From the NCBI GenBank assembly GCA_963760965.1, contig CAVXEW010000013.1, positions 434,001 to 498,000 of the forward strand: 64,000 nt of DNA, given 5' to 3'. The notes under the pieces were generated by a model. The model was not told the DNA's origin. It made no database searches and saw only the letters and a list, made by a program, of their open reading frames with translations. A program made the position numbers and the translations under genes. This DNA is from Pararhizobium_B sp963760965 (lineage in GTDB: Bacteria > Pseudomonadota > Alphaproteobacteria > Rhizobiales > Rhizobiaceae). Positions 51,803 to 59,748 of the stretch are shown here, piece after piece. Each line of letters starts with the position of its first letter. Position 1 is the first letter of the stretch.

Positions 51803-51846
51803 GAGGAGCGTCCGGCGGCCGACAAGCCCGCCGGCAAGAGCTCCTC
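51803..51846 (+). promoter_or_regulatory. Nested hairpin of the leuA attenuator
   Basis: Outer arms GAGGAGC (51803-51809) and GCTCCTC (51840-51846); inner arms CCGGCGG (51812-51818) and CCGCCGG (51828-51834). The 5' arm begins at the leader stop codon. There is no clean U-run (GCAAATCTTT follows), so its terminator strength is uncertain. Confidence 0.55.
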
Positions 51847-51944
51847 GCAAATCTTTGACAATCCCATTTGAATGACCGAAGAGGTCGACCGGACCGTCGG
51901 GCGCGCGCAGCCGCCGATCGGCCGGGAGAAGACGAGGACCGAGG

Positions 51945-53681
51945 ATGACCGTCCAGCGAACCGCAGAGAAATCCGCCGAAGCCCGATCCGGGAAGCGCCA
52001 CATGCCTTCCGCGGCGACGAAGTACCAGCATTATCCGCGCGTCGACCTGCCCGACCGCACATGGCCGGGAAAGCAGATCGAGAAGGCGCCGGTCTGGTGC
52101 TCCGTCGACCTGCGCGACGGCAACCAGGCGCTGGTCGACCCGATGGGGCACGACCGCAAGGCCCGCATGTTCCAGCTGCTCCTCGACATGGGCTTCAAGG
52201 AAATCGAGATCGGCTTCCCGTCCGCCTCGCAGACGGATTTCGACTTCGCCCGGTGGTGCATCGAGGAAGGCAACGTTCCCGAAGACGTTTCGCTGCAGGT
52301 GCTCGTCCAGTGCCGGCCGGAGCTGATCAGGCGAACCTTCGAGGCGCTCGAGGGCGCGCGCCGGCCGATCGTCCATTTCTACAATTCCACCTCGGAACTC
52401 CAGCGCCGCGTCGTCTTCGGCAAGGACGTCGCGGGCATCCGGCAGATCGCCGTCGACGCTGCCAGGATGATCACCGACATGGCGGCTGCTTCGGCGGCCG
52501 GCAAGGACGGCTACCGGTTCGAGTATTCGCCCGAGAGCTTCACCGGCACCGAGCTGGAAGTGGCGCTGGACATCTGCAACGCCGTCACCGAGGAAGTCCG
52601 GCCGACGCCTGACAACAAGCTGATCCTGAACCTGCCGGCGACCGTCGAGATGTCGACGCCGAACATCTATGCCGACCAGATCGAGTGGATGCACCGCCAC
52701 CTCGACAGGCGCGACTCGATCATCCTGTCGCTGCACCCGCACAACGACCGCGGCACCGGCATCGCGGCGACGGAACTCGGCCTCCTGGCCGGCGCCGACC
52801 GCGTGGAGGGAACGCTCTTCGGAAACGGCGAGCGGACCGGCAATGTCGACATCGTCACGCTGGCGCTCAACATGTTCACGCAAGGGGTGGATCCGGAACT
52901 GGACTGTTCGGACGTCGAGCGCATCAAGGCGGTCTACGAATATTCCAACCAGATGACCATTCCCGAGCGTCATCCCTATGTCGGCGAGCTCGTCTACACG
53001 GCGTTCTCGGGCTCGCACCAGGATGCGATCAACAAGGGCATGAAGGCGATAAAGGTCGCCAACAAGCCGCTCTGGGAGGTGCCCTACCTGCCGATCGACC
53101 CGCGCGACGTCGGTCGAACCTACGAGGCGATCATCCGCATCAACTCCCAGTCGGGGAAGGGCGGCATCGCCTACATCCTGCAGGAGGACTACGGGCTCAA
53201 CCTGCCGCGCAACCTGCAGATCGAGTTCCGCGAGATCGTCCAGAAAATCACCGACGAGGAGGGGAAAGAGCTTCCCTCGAAACGGATTTACGACACGTTC
53301 ATGGACATTTACGTCCATCAGCGGGAAGGTCGAATCAAGTTCGTCGAGCACCATTCCTATCCGGATTCCGCGCAGAAAGGCGCGCGCGTCGTGGAAGCGA
53401 AGATCCTCGACAACGGCGTCGAGACGACGATCGAGGGACGGGGCACCGGCCCGATCGACGCTTTCGTCGACGCGCTCTCGAAGCATATCGGCGTCGAGAT
53501 GAGCGTGGCGGACTACTCCGAGCACTCGATGCATCGCGGCTCGAACGCCGCGGCGATCTGCTACATGGAGATGGAGCATCCCGGCGGAAGAATATTCGGC
53601 GCGGGCGTCAACACGAACATCTCCGCCGCTTCGCTCGAAGCGGTCGTCTCGGCGGCAAACAGGCTCATCGCGGGCGGGTGA
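51945..53681 (+). CDS. leuA: 2-isopropylmalate synthase
   Basis: A 578-residue enzyme of the long (type 2, Mycobacterium-like) LeuA group. It condenses acetyl-CoA with 2-ketoisovalerate, the first step of leucine synthesis. Catalytic barrel: WCSVDLRDGNQALVDPM (DxRDG), GFKEIEIGFPSAS, LSLHPHNDRGTG (HxH metal site), GNGERTGNVDIVTLAL. C-terminal allosteric dimer domain: GTGPIDAFVDAL and GVNTNISAASLEAVVSAANR, the leucine-feedback site. Starts at ATG 51945 or at ATG 52002. Preceded by the candidate attenuator; monocistronic. Confidence 0.95.
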   Translation: MTVQRTAEKSAEARSGKRHMPSAATKYQHYPRVDLPDRTWPGKQIEKAPVWCSVDLRDGNQALVDPMGHDRKARMFQLLLDMGFKEIEIGFPSASQTDFDFARWCIEEGNVPEDVSLQVLVQCRPELIRRTFEALEGARRPIVHFYNSTSELQRRVVFGKDVAGIRQIAVDAARMITDMAAASAAGKDGYRFEYSPESFTGTELEVALDICNAVTEEVRPTPDNKLILNLPATVEMSTPNIYADQIEWMHRHLDRRDSIILSLHPHNDRGTGIAATELGLLAGADRVEGTLFGNGERTGNVDIVTLALNMFTQGVDPELDCSDVERIKAVYEYSNQMTIPERHPYVGELVYTAFSGSHQDAINKGMKAIKVANKPLWEVPYLPIDPRDVGRTYEAIIRINSQSGKGGIAYILQEDYGLNLPRNLQIEFREIVQKITDEEGKELPSKRIYDTFMDIYVHQREGRIKFVEHHSYPDSAQKGARVVEAKILDNGVETTIEGRGTGPIDAFVDALSKHIGVEMSVADYSEHSMHRGSNAAAICYMEMEHPGGRIFGAGVNTNISAASLEAVVSAANRLIAGG

Positions 53682-53713
53682 GCGGCGGCCCGCAGGCCGT
53701 CCGGACGGGTCGT

Positions 53714-53741
53714 GGCCGGACCGGGGGGCAAGCCTCCGGCC
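53714..53741 (+). terminator. Hairpin downstream of leuA
   Basis: GGCCGGA-14-TCCGGCC, 33 bp after the leuA stop, with a GC-rich loop that can pair further. No U-run. Likely leuA terminator. Confidence 0.45.
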
Positions 53742-53810
53742 CGGATTTCCTCGCCATGCTGCGTCGCACATGTTAACGTTTCGTTCACCATGGTCGACCC
53801 GGGAATGGAT

Positions 53811-54449
53811 ATGGCCGACAAGAGTACACCGGCAAACGGTGAACGGCGTCTCGCCGACATAATTCGCAAGGTGAAGATCGCGGCGGCGGAGCGCGAGGAC
53901 GTCGTCGTCGACATCCGCGAGGCCGACCGCGTTCGCCTGGAACTGCTTGCCGACGAATTGCGCCCCGTCATCGACGACGTCCCGCGCGACGTCGACCTGT
54001 TCGATTTCGCCATCTCCTCGGGCCTCCAGCCGCGATTCTGGATCGATGCGGTGGCGCATGTCCACATGGCCCGGGACAGGCGCACGTACCGCTTCGTGCG
54101 CGACGGCCGTCTCGGGCGGGTGCTCCTGGCGGAGGCGAGCGACATCGCGCCCGTGGCAGATGCCGTTTCGACCTATATCGGGCAACGGCTCGTCGACCGG
54201 GAGCGGTTCCTGTCGGGCGACATCGAGGACGTGCGGGGCGGCGATGCCCGCCGGCCGCCGGAGGATCCGGACCGGGAGGAGACGGCGCCGCCCGGAGAAA
54301 ATCTCCCCGGCATGAACCTGCCGCCGCCGCGCCAGCGGCCGGGAAGCGTCTTCATCGTCGGGCTGCTGTGGTTCATCCTCGGCTGCGTGGCGGGCGCCGG
54401 CATTCTCGCCGCCGCCTTCCGGAACGGGATCGACGTCTTCCTCAGGTAG
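53811..54449 (+). CDS. Hypothetical protein with one C-terminal membrane helix
   Basis: 212 residues. The first 150 are charged and soluble (RRLADIIRKVKIAAAEREDVVVDI, PRFWIDAVAHVHMARDRRTYRFVRD), then a proline-rich acidic linker and one membrane helix near 180-205 (FIVGLLWFILGCVAGAGILAAAF). Cytosolic domain outside a tail anchor is the likely topology. ATG 53811 has GGGA six bases upstream; in-frame ATGs at 53790 and 53805 are alternatives. I recognise no domain. The stop overlaps the convergent phosphoesterase gene by 8 bp. Confidence 0.75.
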   Translation: MADKSTPANGERRLADIIRKVKIAAAEREDVVVDIREADRVRLELLADELRPVIDDVPRDVDLFDFAISSGLQPRFWIDAVAHVHMARDRRTYRFVRDGRLGRVLLAEASDIAPVADAVSTYIGQRLVDRERFLSGDIEDVRGGDARRPPEDPDREETAPPGENLPGMNLPPPRQRPGSVFIVGLLWFILGCVAGAGILAAAFRNGIDVFLR

Positions 54450-55377
54450 CGCCTGCCTTCGCGAGGCCGCCGGCAGCGGACAGCTCGTCGGTGGCCTTGA
54501 GCACGAGTTCGGACATATCCTCTTTGAACCGGTAGCTTTCCCGCACGCAGGTCCACGAGCCGGGCTCGCCGGAAATGATGAAGAGGTTGTGCCCGGCCGG
54601 CGGCCGGCGTCCTCCGGCTCCCTGGCTTGCGGACGGAATGCCGACGACGGGGACCGCGCCGTCGCGCGTCTTCAGCCAGTGCAGGGTGTCCTCGTGGGTG
54701 TGGCCGTGCAGGACGAGGTCGGCGCCGCCCGTGCTGACCGCGGCGGCGAAGCGGCGGATGCCGATCATGCGCTTGTGCCATCCGGTGGCCTCGTGCAGCG
54801 GCGGATGGTGGATCATCACGACACGGAAGAGGCCGAGTTCGCGCGCCCGGCGCAGGAGGTTGACCGTACGCCGCGCCTGGCCGCGTCCGAAATAGCCGCC
54901 GGCGAGGAAGGGAGGTGTCGCGTTCGCGGTCGAGATGCCGATCAGGGCGACCGGCCCGCGCACGCGCATGTAGGGGAACATCTGGTCTCCCCGCCCGCTC
55001 ACATGCGCCTCGTCGCCGCACATCCAGGGCTTCCAGGCCCTGCAGATCTTCTCGTAGGCGCCGGGGACGTATGCGTCGTGGTTGCCGGGAATGATCGAGA
55101 CGTCGTAAGGATCGCCGGTGGCTTCGAGCCAGGCCCGCGTGGCGGCGATCTCGGCCTTCGTCGACAGGTTCATCAGGTCGCCGGTGATGGCCAGGTGGTC
55201 CGGGCTGCGGTTCTCGATGTCCTCGAGCAGCATCTCCAGCACGTTGCCGACGAGGCGCTTGCGGCGGTGGCGATGCCAGTTGACATAGCCGGTGATGCGC
55301 TTCGAGGCGAGTTCGCGCAGCGAGAGCGTGGGGAGCGGACCCAGATGGATGTCGGAAATATGCGCAAGACGGAACAT
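54442..55377 (-). CDS. Calcineurin-like metallophosphoesterase
   Basis: A 311-residue two-metal phosphoesterase with all five motifs: HISDIHLG, AITGDLMN, IIPGNHD, VVMIHHPP and LVLHGHTHED. Tryptophan- and Arg-rich segments (YVNWHRHRRKRL) follow the first motif. No signal peptide. CpdA-like cyclic-nucleotide or nucleotide-sugar phosphoesterases are possible; the substrate is unknown. ATG 55377 (MFRLAHISD) is the natural start and overlaps the start of the divergent NUDIX gene by 18 bp. Confidence 0.88.
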   Translation of the reverse strand: MFRLAHISDIHLGPLPTLSLRELASKRITGYVNWHRHRRKRLVGNVLEMLLEDIENRSPDHLAITGDLMNLSTKAEIAATRAWLEATGDPYDVSIIPGNHDAYVPGAYEKICRAWKPWMCGDEAHVSGRGDQMFPYMRVRGPVALIGISTANATPPFLAGGYFGRGQARRTVNLLRRARELGLFRVVMIHHPPLHEATGWHKRMIGIRRFAAAVSTGGADLVLHGHTHEDTLHWLKTRDGAVPVVGIPSASQGAGGRRPPAGHNLFIISGEPGSWTCVRESYRFKEDMSELVLKATDELSAAGGLAKAGAT

Positions 55378-55908
55378 TCTTCCAGACCTAGCGGTGTTGA
55401 CAAGAGGCCGCAAGACGAAGATGCCGGCCGGCCGCCGGAACTGCGCTCGCTGCGCTCACGGATCCTGACCCGGCTGATGCACGGCTACTTCCTCGCCACC
55501 CGCGCGATGACGCTCGGCGTGCGGGCCGCCGCCTTCGACGAGGACGGCCGCATCTTCCTGGTCCGGCACTCCTACGTGCCCGGCTGGCACATGCCGGGCG
55601 GCGGCGTCGAGCGTTTCGAGACGACGCGGCAGGCGCTGGAAAAGGAATTGCGGGAGGAGGGCAACCTGCTGCTCGCCGCGGAGCCGCAGATATTCGCCAT
55701 CTACTTCAACAGGAGAACGAGCCGCCGCGACCACGTCGTCTTCTATCGCTGCGGCACCGTGCGGCAGACGGCCCCCAAGCGGGCGGACGCGGAAATCCTG
55801 GAGGGACGCTTCTTCGCGCTCGACGCGCTGCCGCCGGGGGTGACGCCGGCCACCCGGCGGCGGCTTGCCGAACTGGCCGGAGAGCGCGAGGTCTCGGCCT
55901 ACTGGTAG
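55360..55908 (+). CDS. NUDIX hydrolase
   Basis: A 182-residue pyrophosphohydrolase. LTRLMHGYFLATRAMTLGVRAAAFDEDG leads to the Nudix box that begins GGGVERFETTRQALEKELREEG near residue 80, carrying the Mg-binding REUxEE core, and RTSRRDHVVFYRC after it. ATG 55360 is used because residues upstream of the next Met (about 55477) belong to the conserved N-terminal helix of rhizobial members. Divergent from the phosphoesterase with overlapping 5' ends. Likely cleaves a nucleoside diphosphate derivative. Confidence 0.86.
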   Translation: MRKTEHSSRPSGVDKRPQDEDAGRPPELRSLRSRILTRLMHGYFLATRAMTLGVRAAAFDEDGRIFLVRHSYVPGWHMPGGGVERFETTRQALEKELREEGNLLLAAEPQIFAIYFNRRTSRRDHVVFYRCGTVRQTAPKRADAEILEGRFFALDALPPGVTPATRRRLAELAGEREVSAYW

Positions 55909-55946
55909 CGCGGCGCTCTTCGCCGGGGTCTCGTCGAGGGCCGCGA

Positions 55947-56939
55947 TCATGCGGCGGCCGACGCGATCTTGTCGCGGCCGTGCGGCGCGGAAAGGTTCAT
56001 TTCCGGGCCGAGCGGCACGATGCCGGTCGGGTTCACCTGCCTGTGGCTCATGTAGTAGTGGCGCTTGATGTGGAGGAAGTTCACCGTCTCCGCGATGCCC
56101 GGGAACTGGTAGAGCTCGCGCACGAAGCCCCACAGGTTCGGATAGTCCACGAGACGCCGCAGGTTGCACTTGAAATGCCCGTAATAGACCGGGTCGAAGC
56201 GGATCAGGGTGGTGAAGAGCCGCCAGTCCGCCTCGGTGATGCGGTCGCCGGCGAGATAGCGCTGCCCGGCGAGGCGCTCCTCCAGCATGTCGAGCGTCTC
56301 GAACAGGGCGACGAAGTTTTCCTCGTAGGCGTCCTGGGCGGTTGCGAAGCCGCACTTGTACACCCCGTTGTTGACGGTGTGATAGACCGTGTCGTTGATC
56401 CCGTCGATCTCCTCGCGCAGGTCTTCCGGATAGTAGTCCGTCCGGTCGCCGGTGATGTCGTCGAAGGCGGAATTGAACATCCGGATGATCTCGGCGGATT
56501 CGTTCGAGACGATGGTGTTCCGCTTCATGTCCCACAGGACGGGTACCGTAACGCGGCCGGTGTAGAGGGGATCGGCCTTGACATAGACCTGCCAGAGCTT
56601 CCCGGCGTGGTTGACGCGATCCTCGGTGCCCCCGTCGCGCCCGCGGAATTCCCAGCCGTTCTCGCCCATCAGATAGTCGACGACGGACACTCCGATCAGG
56701 TCTTCCAGCTTCTTCAGCCTGCGAAAGATCAGCGTGCGGTGCGCCCAGGGGCAGGCGAAAGACACGTAGAGATGATAGCGCCCGGGCTCGGCGGCGAAGC
56801 CGGCCTTTCCGCCCGGGCCGGCGCTGCCGTCCTTCGTCACCCAGTTGCGGAAACTGGAATCCTCGCGCCGGAAGCGGCCCCCGGTCTTTTCGGTCTCGTA
56901 CCAGACGTCCTTCCAGATGCCGTCGATGAGCTTGCCCAT
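55947..56939 (-). CDS. Glutathionyl-hydroquinone reductase / ECM4-type glutathione transferase (YqjG-like)
   Basis: A 330-residue GST of the Xi class. Active-site Cys in SFACPWAHRTLIFRRLK (near residue 60), SVVDYLMGENGWEF, VPVLWDMKRNTIVSNESAEIIRMFN in the thioredoxin domain, and the C-terminal helical domain with EADWRLFTTLIRFDPVYYGHFKCN. It reduces glutathionyl-hydroquinones using glutathione in the cytosol. ATG 56939 follows AAGGAGAG. Monocistronic, convergent with the NUDIX gene. Confidence 0.94.
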   Translation of the reverse strand: MGKLIDGIWKDVWYETEKTGGRFRREDSSFRNWVTKDGSAGPGGKAGFAAEPGRYHLYVSFACPWAHRTLIFRRLKKLEDLIGVSVVDYLMGENGWEFRGRDGGTEDRVNHAGKLWQVYVKADPLYTGRVTVPVLWDMKRNTIVSNESAEIIRMFNSAFDDITGDRTDYYPEDLREEIDGINDTVYHTVNNGVYKCGFATAQDAYEENFVALFETLDMLEERLAGQRYLAGDRITEADWRLFTTLIRFDPVYYGHFKCNLRRLVDYPNLWGFVRELYQFPGIAETVNFLHIKRHYYMSHRQVNPTGIVPLGPEMNLSAPHGRDKIASAAA

Positions 56940-57162
56940 GTTTCTCTCCTTGCCTCTCAACCAAGATAAGGTTGCAAGGTTCCGAAACGAGACCCGTGGC
57001 GGTGAACGGTGCGTTTTGGCGTGGACGCGGCGGCGGCGGCATGCTAACGGCTTGCGACCCTGGAGGCAGTCGAACATGGCAATTGCGGGAAACCGGCGAC
57101 GAAGCTGAGGACGCGCCACGCGGTGCCCGTCCTGCCGTTTCCTTCGTTTTCCGGGTCATGCC

Positions 57163-57669
57163 ATGCCGATTTCCGACTATGTCTTCCTGACAGAAGACCC
57201 CAGCCACGACTGCATCATCGAGACGATCAACGACGAGGCCTTCGGCCCCGGCCGCTTCGTGCGCGCGGCCGAGCGCGTGCGCGAACAGGGGCCGCACGAG
57301 CGCTCGCTGTCCTTCGTGGCGAGCGACGCCGGCGATGTAGTCGGTTCCGTGCGCATGACGCCGGTCCTTGCCGGATCGGCGAAAGGCCATCTCCTCGGGC
57401 CCCTGGCCGTGCGGCCGAACCACAAGAACCTCGGCATCGGGCGGGAACTCGTGCGCATCGCGGTCGATGCGGCGAGGCGGGCGGGCAGCGAGGCCGTCAT
57501 CCTGGTCGGCGATCCGCCATACTACCGGCCGCTCGGTTTCGAGCCGGTGCCGCCGGGCACGCTGGTCCTGCCGGGGCCGGTCGATCCGCGCCGGGTGCTC
57601 GCCGCGGTCTTCGACGAGGCGACGATGTCGCGGATGGCCGGCGAACTCCGGCACAGGCGGCTCGGCTGA
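57163..57669 (+). CDS. GNAT-family N-acetyltransferase (YhbS-like)
   Basis: A 168-residue acetyltransferase. Acetyl-CoA motif A is LLGPLAVRPNHKNLGIGRELVRIAVDAARRAG (R-x-x-L-G-I-G variant), preceded by HERSLSFVASDAGDVVGSVRM and followed by VILVGDPPYYRPLGFEP, the YhbS signature. Stand-alone gene; acceptor unknown. Convergent with the next operon, 7 bp apart. Confidence 0.9.
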   Translation: MPISDYVFLTEDPSHDCIIETINDEAFGPGRFVRAAERVREQGPHERSLSFVASDAGDVVGSVRMTPVLAGSAKGHLLGPLAVRPNHKNLGIGRELVRIAVDAARRAGSEAVILVGDPPYYRPLGFEPVPPGTLVLPGPVDPRRVLAAVFDEATMSRMAGELRHRRLG

Positions 57670-57676
57670 ACCGGGA

Positions 57677-59746
57677 TCAGCGGCCTTCCCTGTACCACGT
57701 CGAGCCGAGGGCCAGGAGCAGGAGGGCAAGGCCGAGGAAGCCGGCAAAGAGCGGAATGCGCGTCACGCCCTTCAGGATGAACTCGCTGGTTTCCTGAAGC
57801 GCCATGCGGCTGCCGTCGCTGGAACGCACCGAGCCGCTGACGGGAACGATCTGCGGGACGTCGACGGCGCCGTTGCTGCCTGCGATCCGGGTATCGATCC
57901 CGTGCGTCGCGTCGGTGAGGTGCTTCAACCGGTCCGGCGTCGAGACCGTCGCGCGGAACTCGGGCGCGTCGACCGCGCCGACATGGGCGAGCGCGGAGAG
58001 CTTGCCGTCGGCGACCTTGAAGAGCCCGGTCTGGCCGGTTGCCAGTTCCGCCCGCCAGAGGCCCGGCTCCGACTTCTTCAGCGGCACGGTGCGGGTCTTG
58101 CCGGAGGGCAGGGTGACGGTCGCAGCCGGGGCGCTGTCGGCCATCGTCTGGCGCTCGATCGTCAGGGTCCGCCCCTTGGCGCTCGCGCGCAGCGCCTCCT
58201 CGTCGAGGGCCGGCTCCTTCATCAGCCAGTGCGCGATCCTGCGGTAGAGATCGACATAGGGGCCTCCGCCCTCGAAGTCGCGCGCCCAGAGCCAGCCGTC
58301 ATCGGAAAGCAGCATCGCCACGCGTCCCTTGTCGACGCGGTTCAGCACCAGCAGCGGGCGGCCGTCTGCGCCGGTCATGACCGTTTCCCCGTCGGGCCTG
58401 GCGACATCGATGGTGCGGAACCAGCGGCCCCAGGCAGGCGGGTCCTGCGTCGCTCCCGGCAGGTTGCGGGTCACGGGATGCTTGCGCCCCTCGTCCGACA
58501 GGCGCGGGTAGAAGCCCTTCGTGTCGATCTTGCCGGTGGGCATCGCCGGCAGCACCGGCGCGAGCGGGGTGGAGGATATCGAATCCTCGCCGGCATATTC
58601 CGGACCCGCGGCGATCAGCAGGGCGCCGCCGTTCTCCACGTAGCGGGCGATGTTGTCGTAGTAGAGCACGGGCAGCACGCCGCGGCGCTGGTAGCGGTCG
58701 AGGACGATCAGGTCGAACTGGCTGATCTTCTGCACGAAGAGCTCGCGCGTCGGGAAGGCGATCAGCGAGAGTTCGTTGATCGGCGTTCCGTCCTGCTTCT
58801 CCGGGGGGCGCAGGATGGTGAAGTGCACGAGATCGACCGACGGGTCGGACTTCAGGAGGTTGCGCCAGGCGCGCTCGCCCGAATGCGGCTCTCCCGAGAC
58901 GAGCAGCACGCGCAGGTTCTGGCGGATGCCGTCCAGCAGGGCCACGGTCTGGTTGTTCTCGGTGGTGATTTCGCCGTCGACCGGGTCGGTCGAGAATTCC
59001 AGGATGTTCTGGCCGCCGCGCGGCACCTTGAACCCGAACGGGACCTGCTGACCCACGGGCACGCTCCGGCGGTCGACCTGCTGGCCGTTCAGCCGGATCG
59101 TGACGTTGGCCGTCCCGCCGGCGGGCGCTCCGTCGTCGGTCACCCGGAAGTAGACGGTCTGCTGCTCGCCGACGATGCCGAAGCGCGGCGCGCGCACCAC
59201 CTCGATGCGCCGGTCGGTCTCTCCCGAATGGCCGGTGATGAGCGCATGCAGGGGCGCCTTGAAGCCGAGCGCGTCGGCATTTGCCGGAATGTCGTGGACC
59301 TGGCCGTCGGTGATCATGATCGCTCCGGCGACGCGGGCCGTCGGAACGTCCTGGAGGGCGGAGGAGAGCGAGGCGAAGAGCTGCGTCGAGGGCGAATCGC
59401 TGTTGGGGTCGTTCTTCGATTCGACGACGCGAACCTCGAACTGCGGGTAGCGCGACAGCTTCTTCCTGACGTCGGCAAGGGCGGCGTCAGTCTCGGCCTT
59501 CCGCTCGGGCGACATCTGGCTTTCGCTGCGGTCGACGACGACGGCCACCACGCTCTTCAGCGGTTCGCGCTGCTCGCGGTAGAGCACGGGATTGGAAAGG
59601 GCGAGGACGAGCGCGGCGAGCGCGAGCGCACGAACCGGCATGCCGCGAACCCGGCGCAGGAGGCCGACGGCGACGAGGACGGCGGCGAGGGCGGCGAAGG
59701 CCGCCACGAGCCAGACCGGGAGCAGGGGCGAGAAGTCGAGAGACAT
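57677..59746 (-). CDS. Large membrane protein with vWA-like and glutamine-amidotransferase-like domains
   Basis: A 689-residue protein. Two N-terminal membrane helices (about 10-30 and 38-55), a cytosolic-face or periplasmic vWA-like segment (VVAVVVDRSESQM, AGAIMITDGQVHDI), an immunoglobulin-like stretch, a class-I-glutamine-amidotransferase-like domain (LVLDRYQRRGVLPVLYYDNIARYVENGGALLIAAGPEY) and a C-terminal helix near 665-683. The catalytic cysteine of true amidotransferases is not evident. Last gene of the moxR operon, 2 bp after the DUF4159 gene. Function unknown. Confidence 0.8.
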   Translation of the reverse strand: MSLDFSPLLPVWLVAAFAALAAVLVAVGLLRRVRGMPVRALALAALVLALSNPVLYREQREPLKSVVAVVVDRSESQMSPERKAETDAALADVRKKLSRYPQFEVRVVESKNDPNSDSPSTQLFASLSSALQDVPTARVAGAIMITDGQVHDIPANADALGFKAPLHALITGHSGETDRRIEVVRAPRFGIVGEQQTVYFRVTDDGAPAGGTANVTIRLNGQQVDRRSVPVGQQVPFGFKVPRGGQNILEFSTDPVDGEITTENNQTVALLDGIRQNLRVLLVSGEPHSGERAWRNLLKSDPSVDLVHFTILRPPEKQDGTPINELSLIAFPTRELFVQKISQFDLIVLDRYQRRGVLPVLYYDNIARYVENGGALLIAAGPEYAGEDSISSTPLAPVLPAMPTGKIDTKGFYPRLSDEGRKHPVTRNLPGATQDPPAWGRWFRTIDVARPDGETVMTGADGRPLLVLNRVDKGRVAMLLSDDGWLWARDFEGGGPYVDLYRRIAHWLMKEPALDEEALRASAKGRTLTIERQTMADSAPAATVTLPSGKTRTVPLKKSEPGLWRAELATGQTGLFKVADGKLSALAHVGAVDAPEFRATVSTPDRLKHLTDATHGIDTRIAGSNGAVDVPQIVPVSGSVRSSDGSRMALQETSEFILKGVTRIPLFAGFLGLALLLLALGSTWYREGR

Positions 59747-59748
59747 CG

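Larger units (their letters stand above)
51579..51944 (+). other. 366-bp gap: ferritin terminator and leuA leader
   Basis: Contains a hairpin CGCCATGCCG-20-CGGCATGGCG (51600-51609 with 51630-51639) that probably ends the ferritin transcript, the leuA promoter, the leader peptide and the nested hairpins listed separately. Confidence 0.55.
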
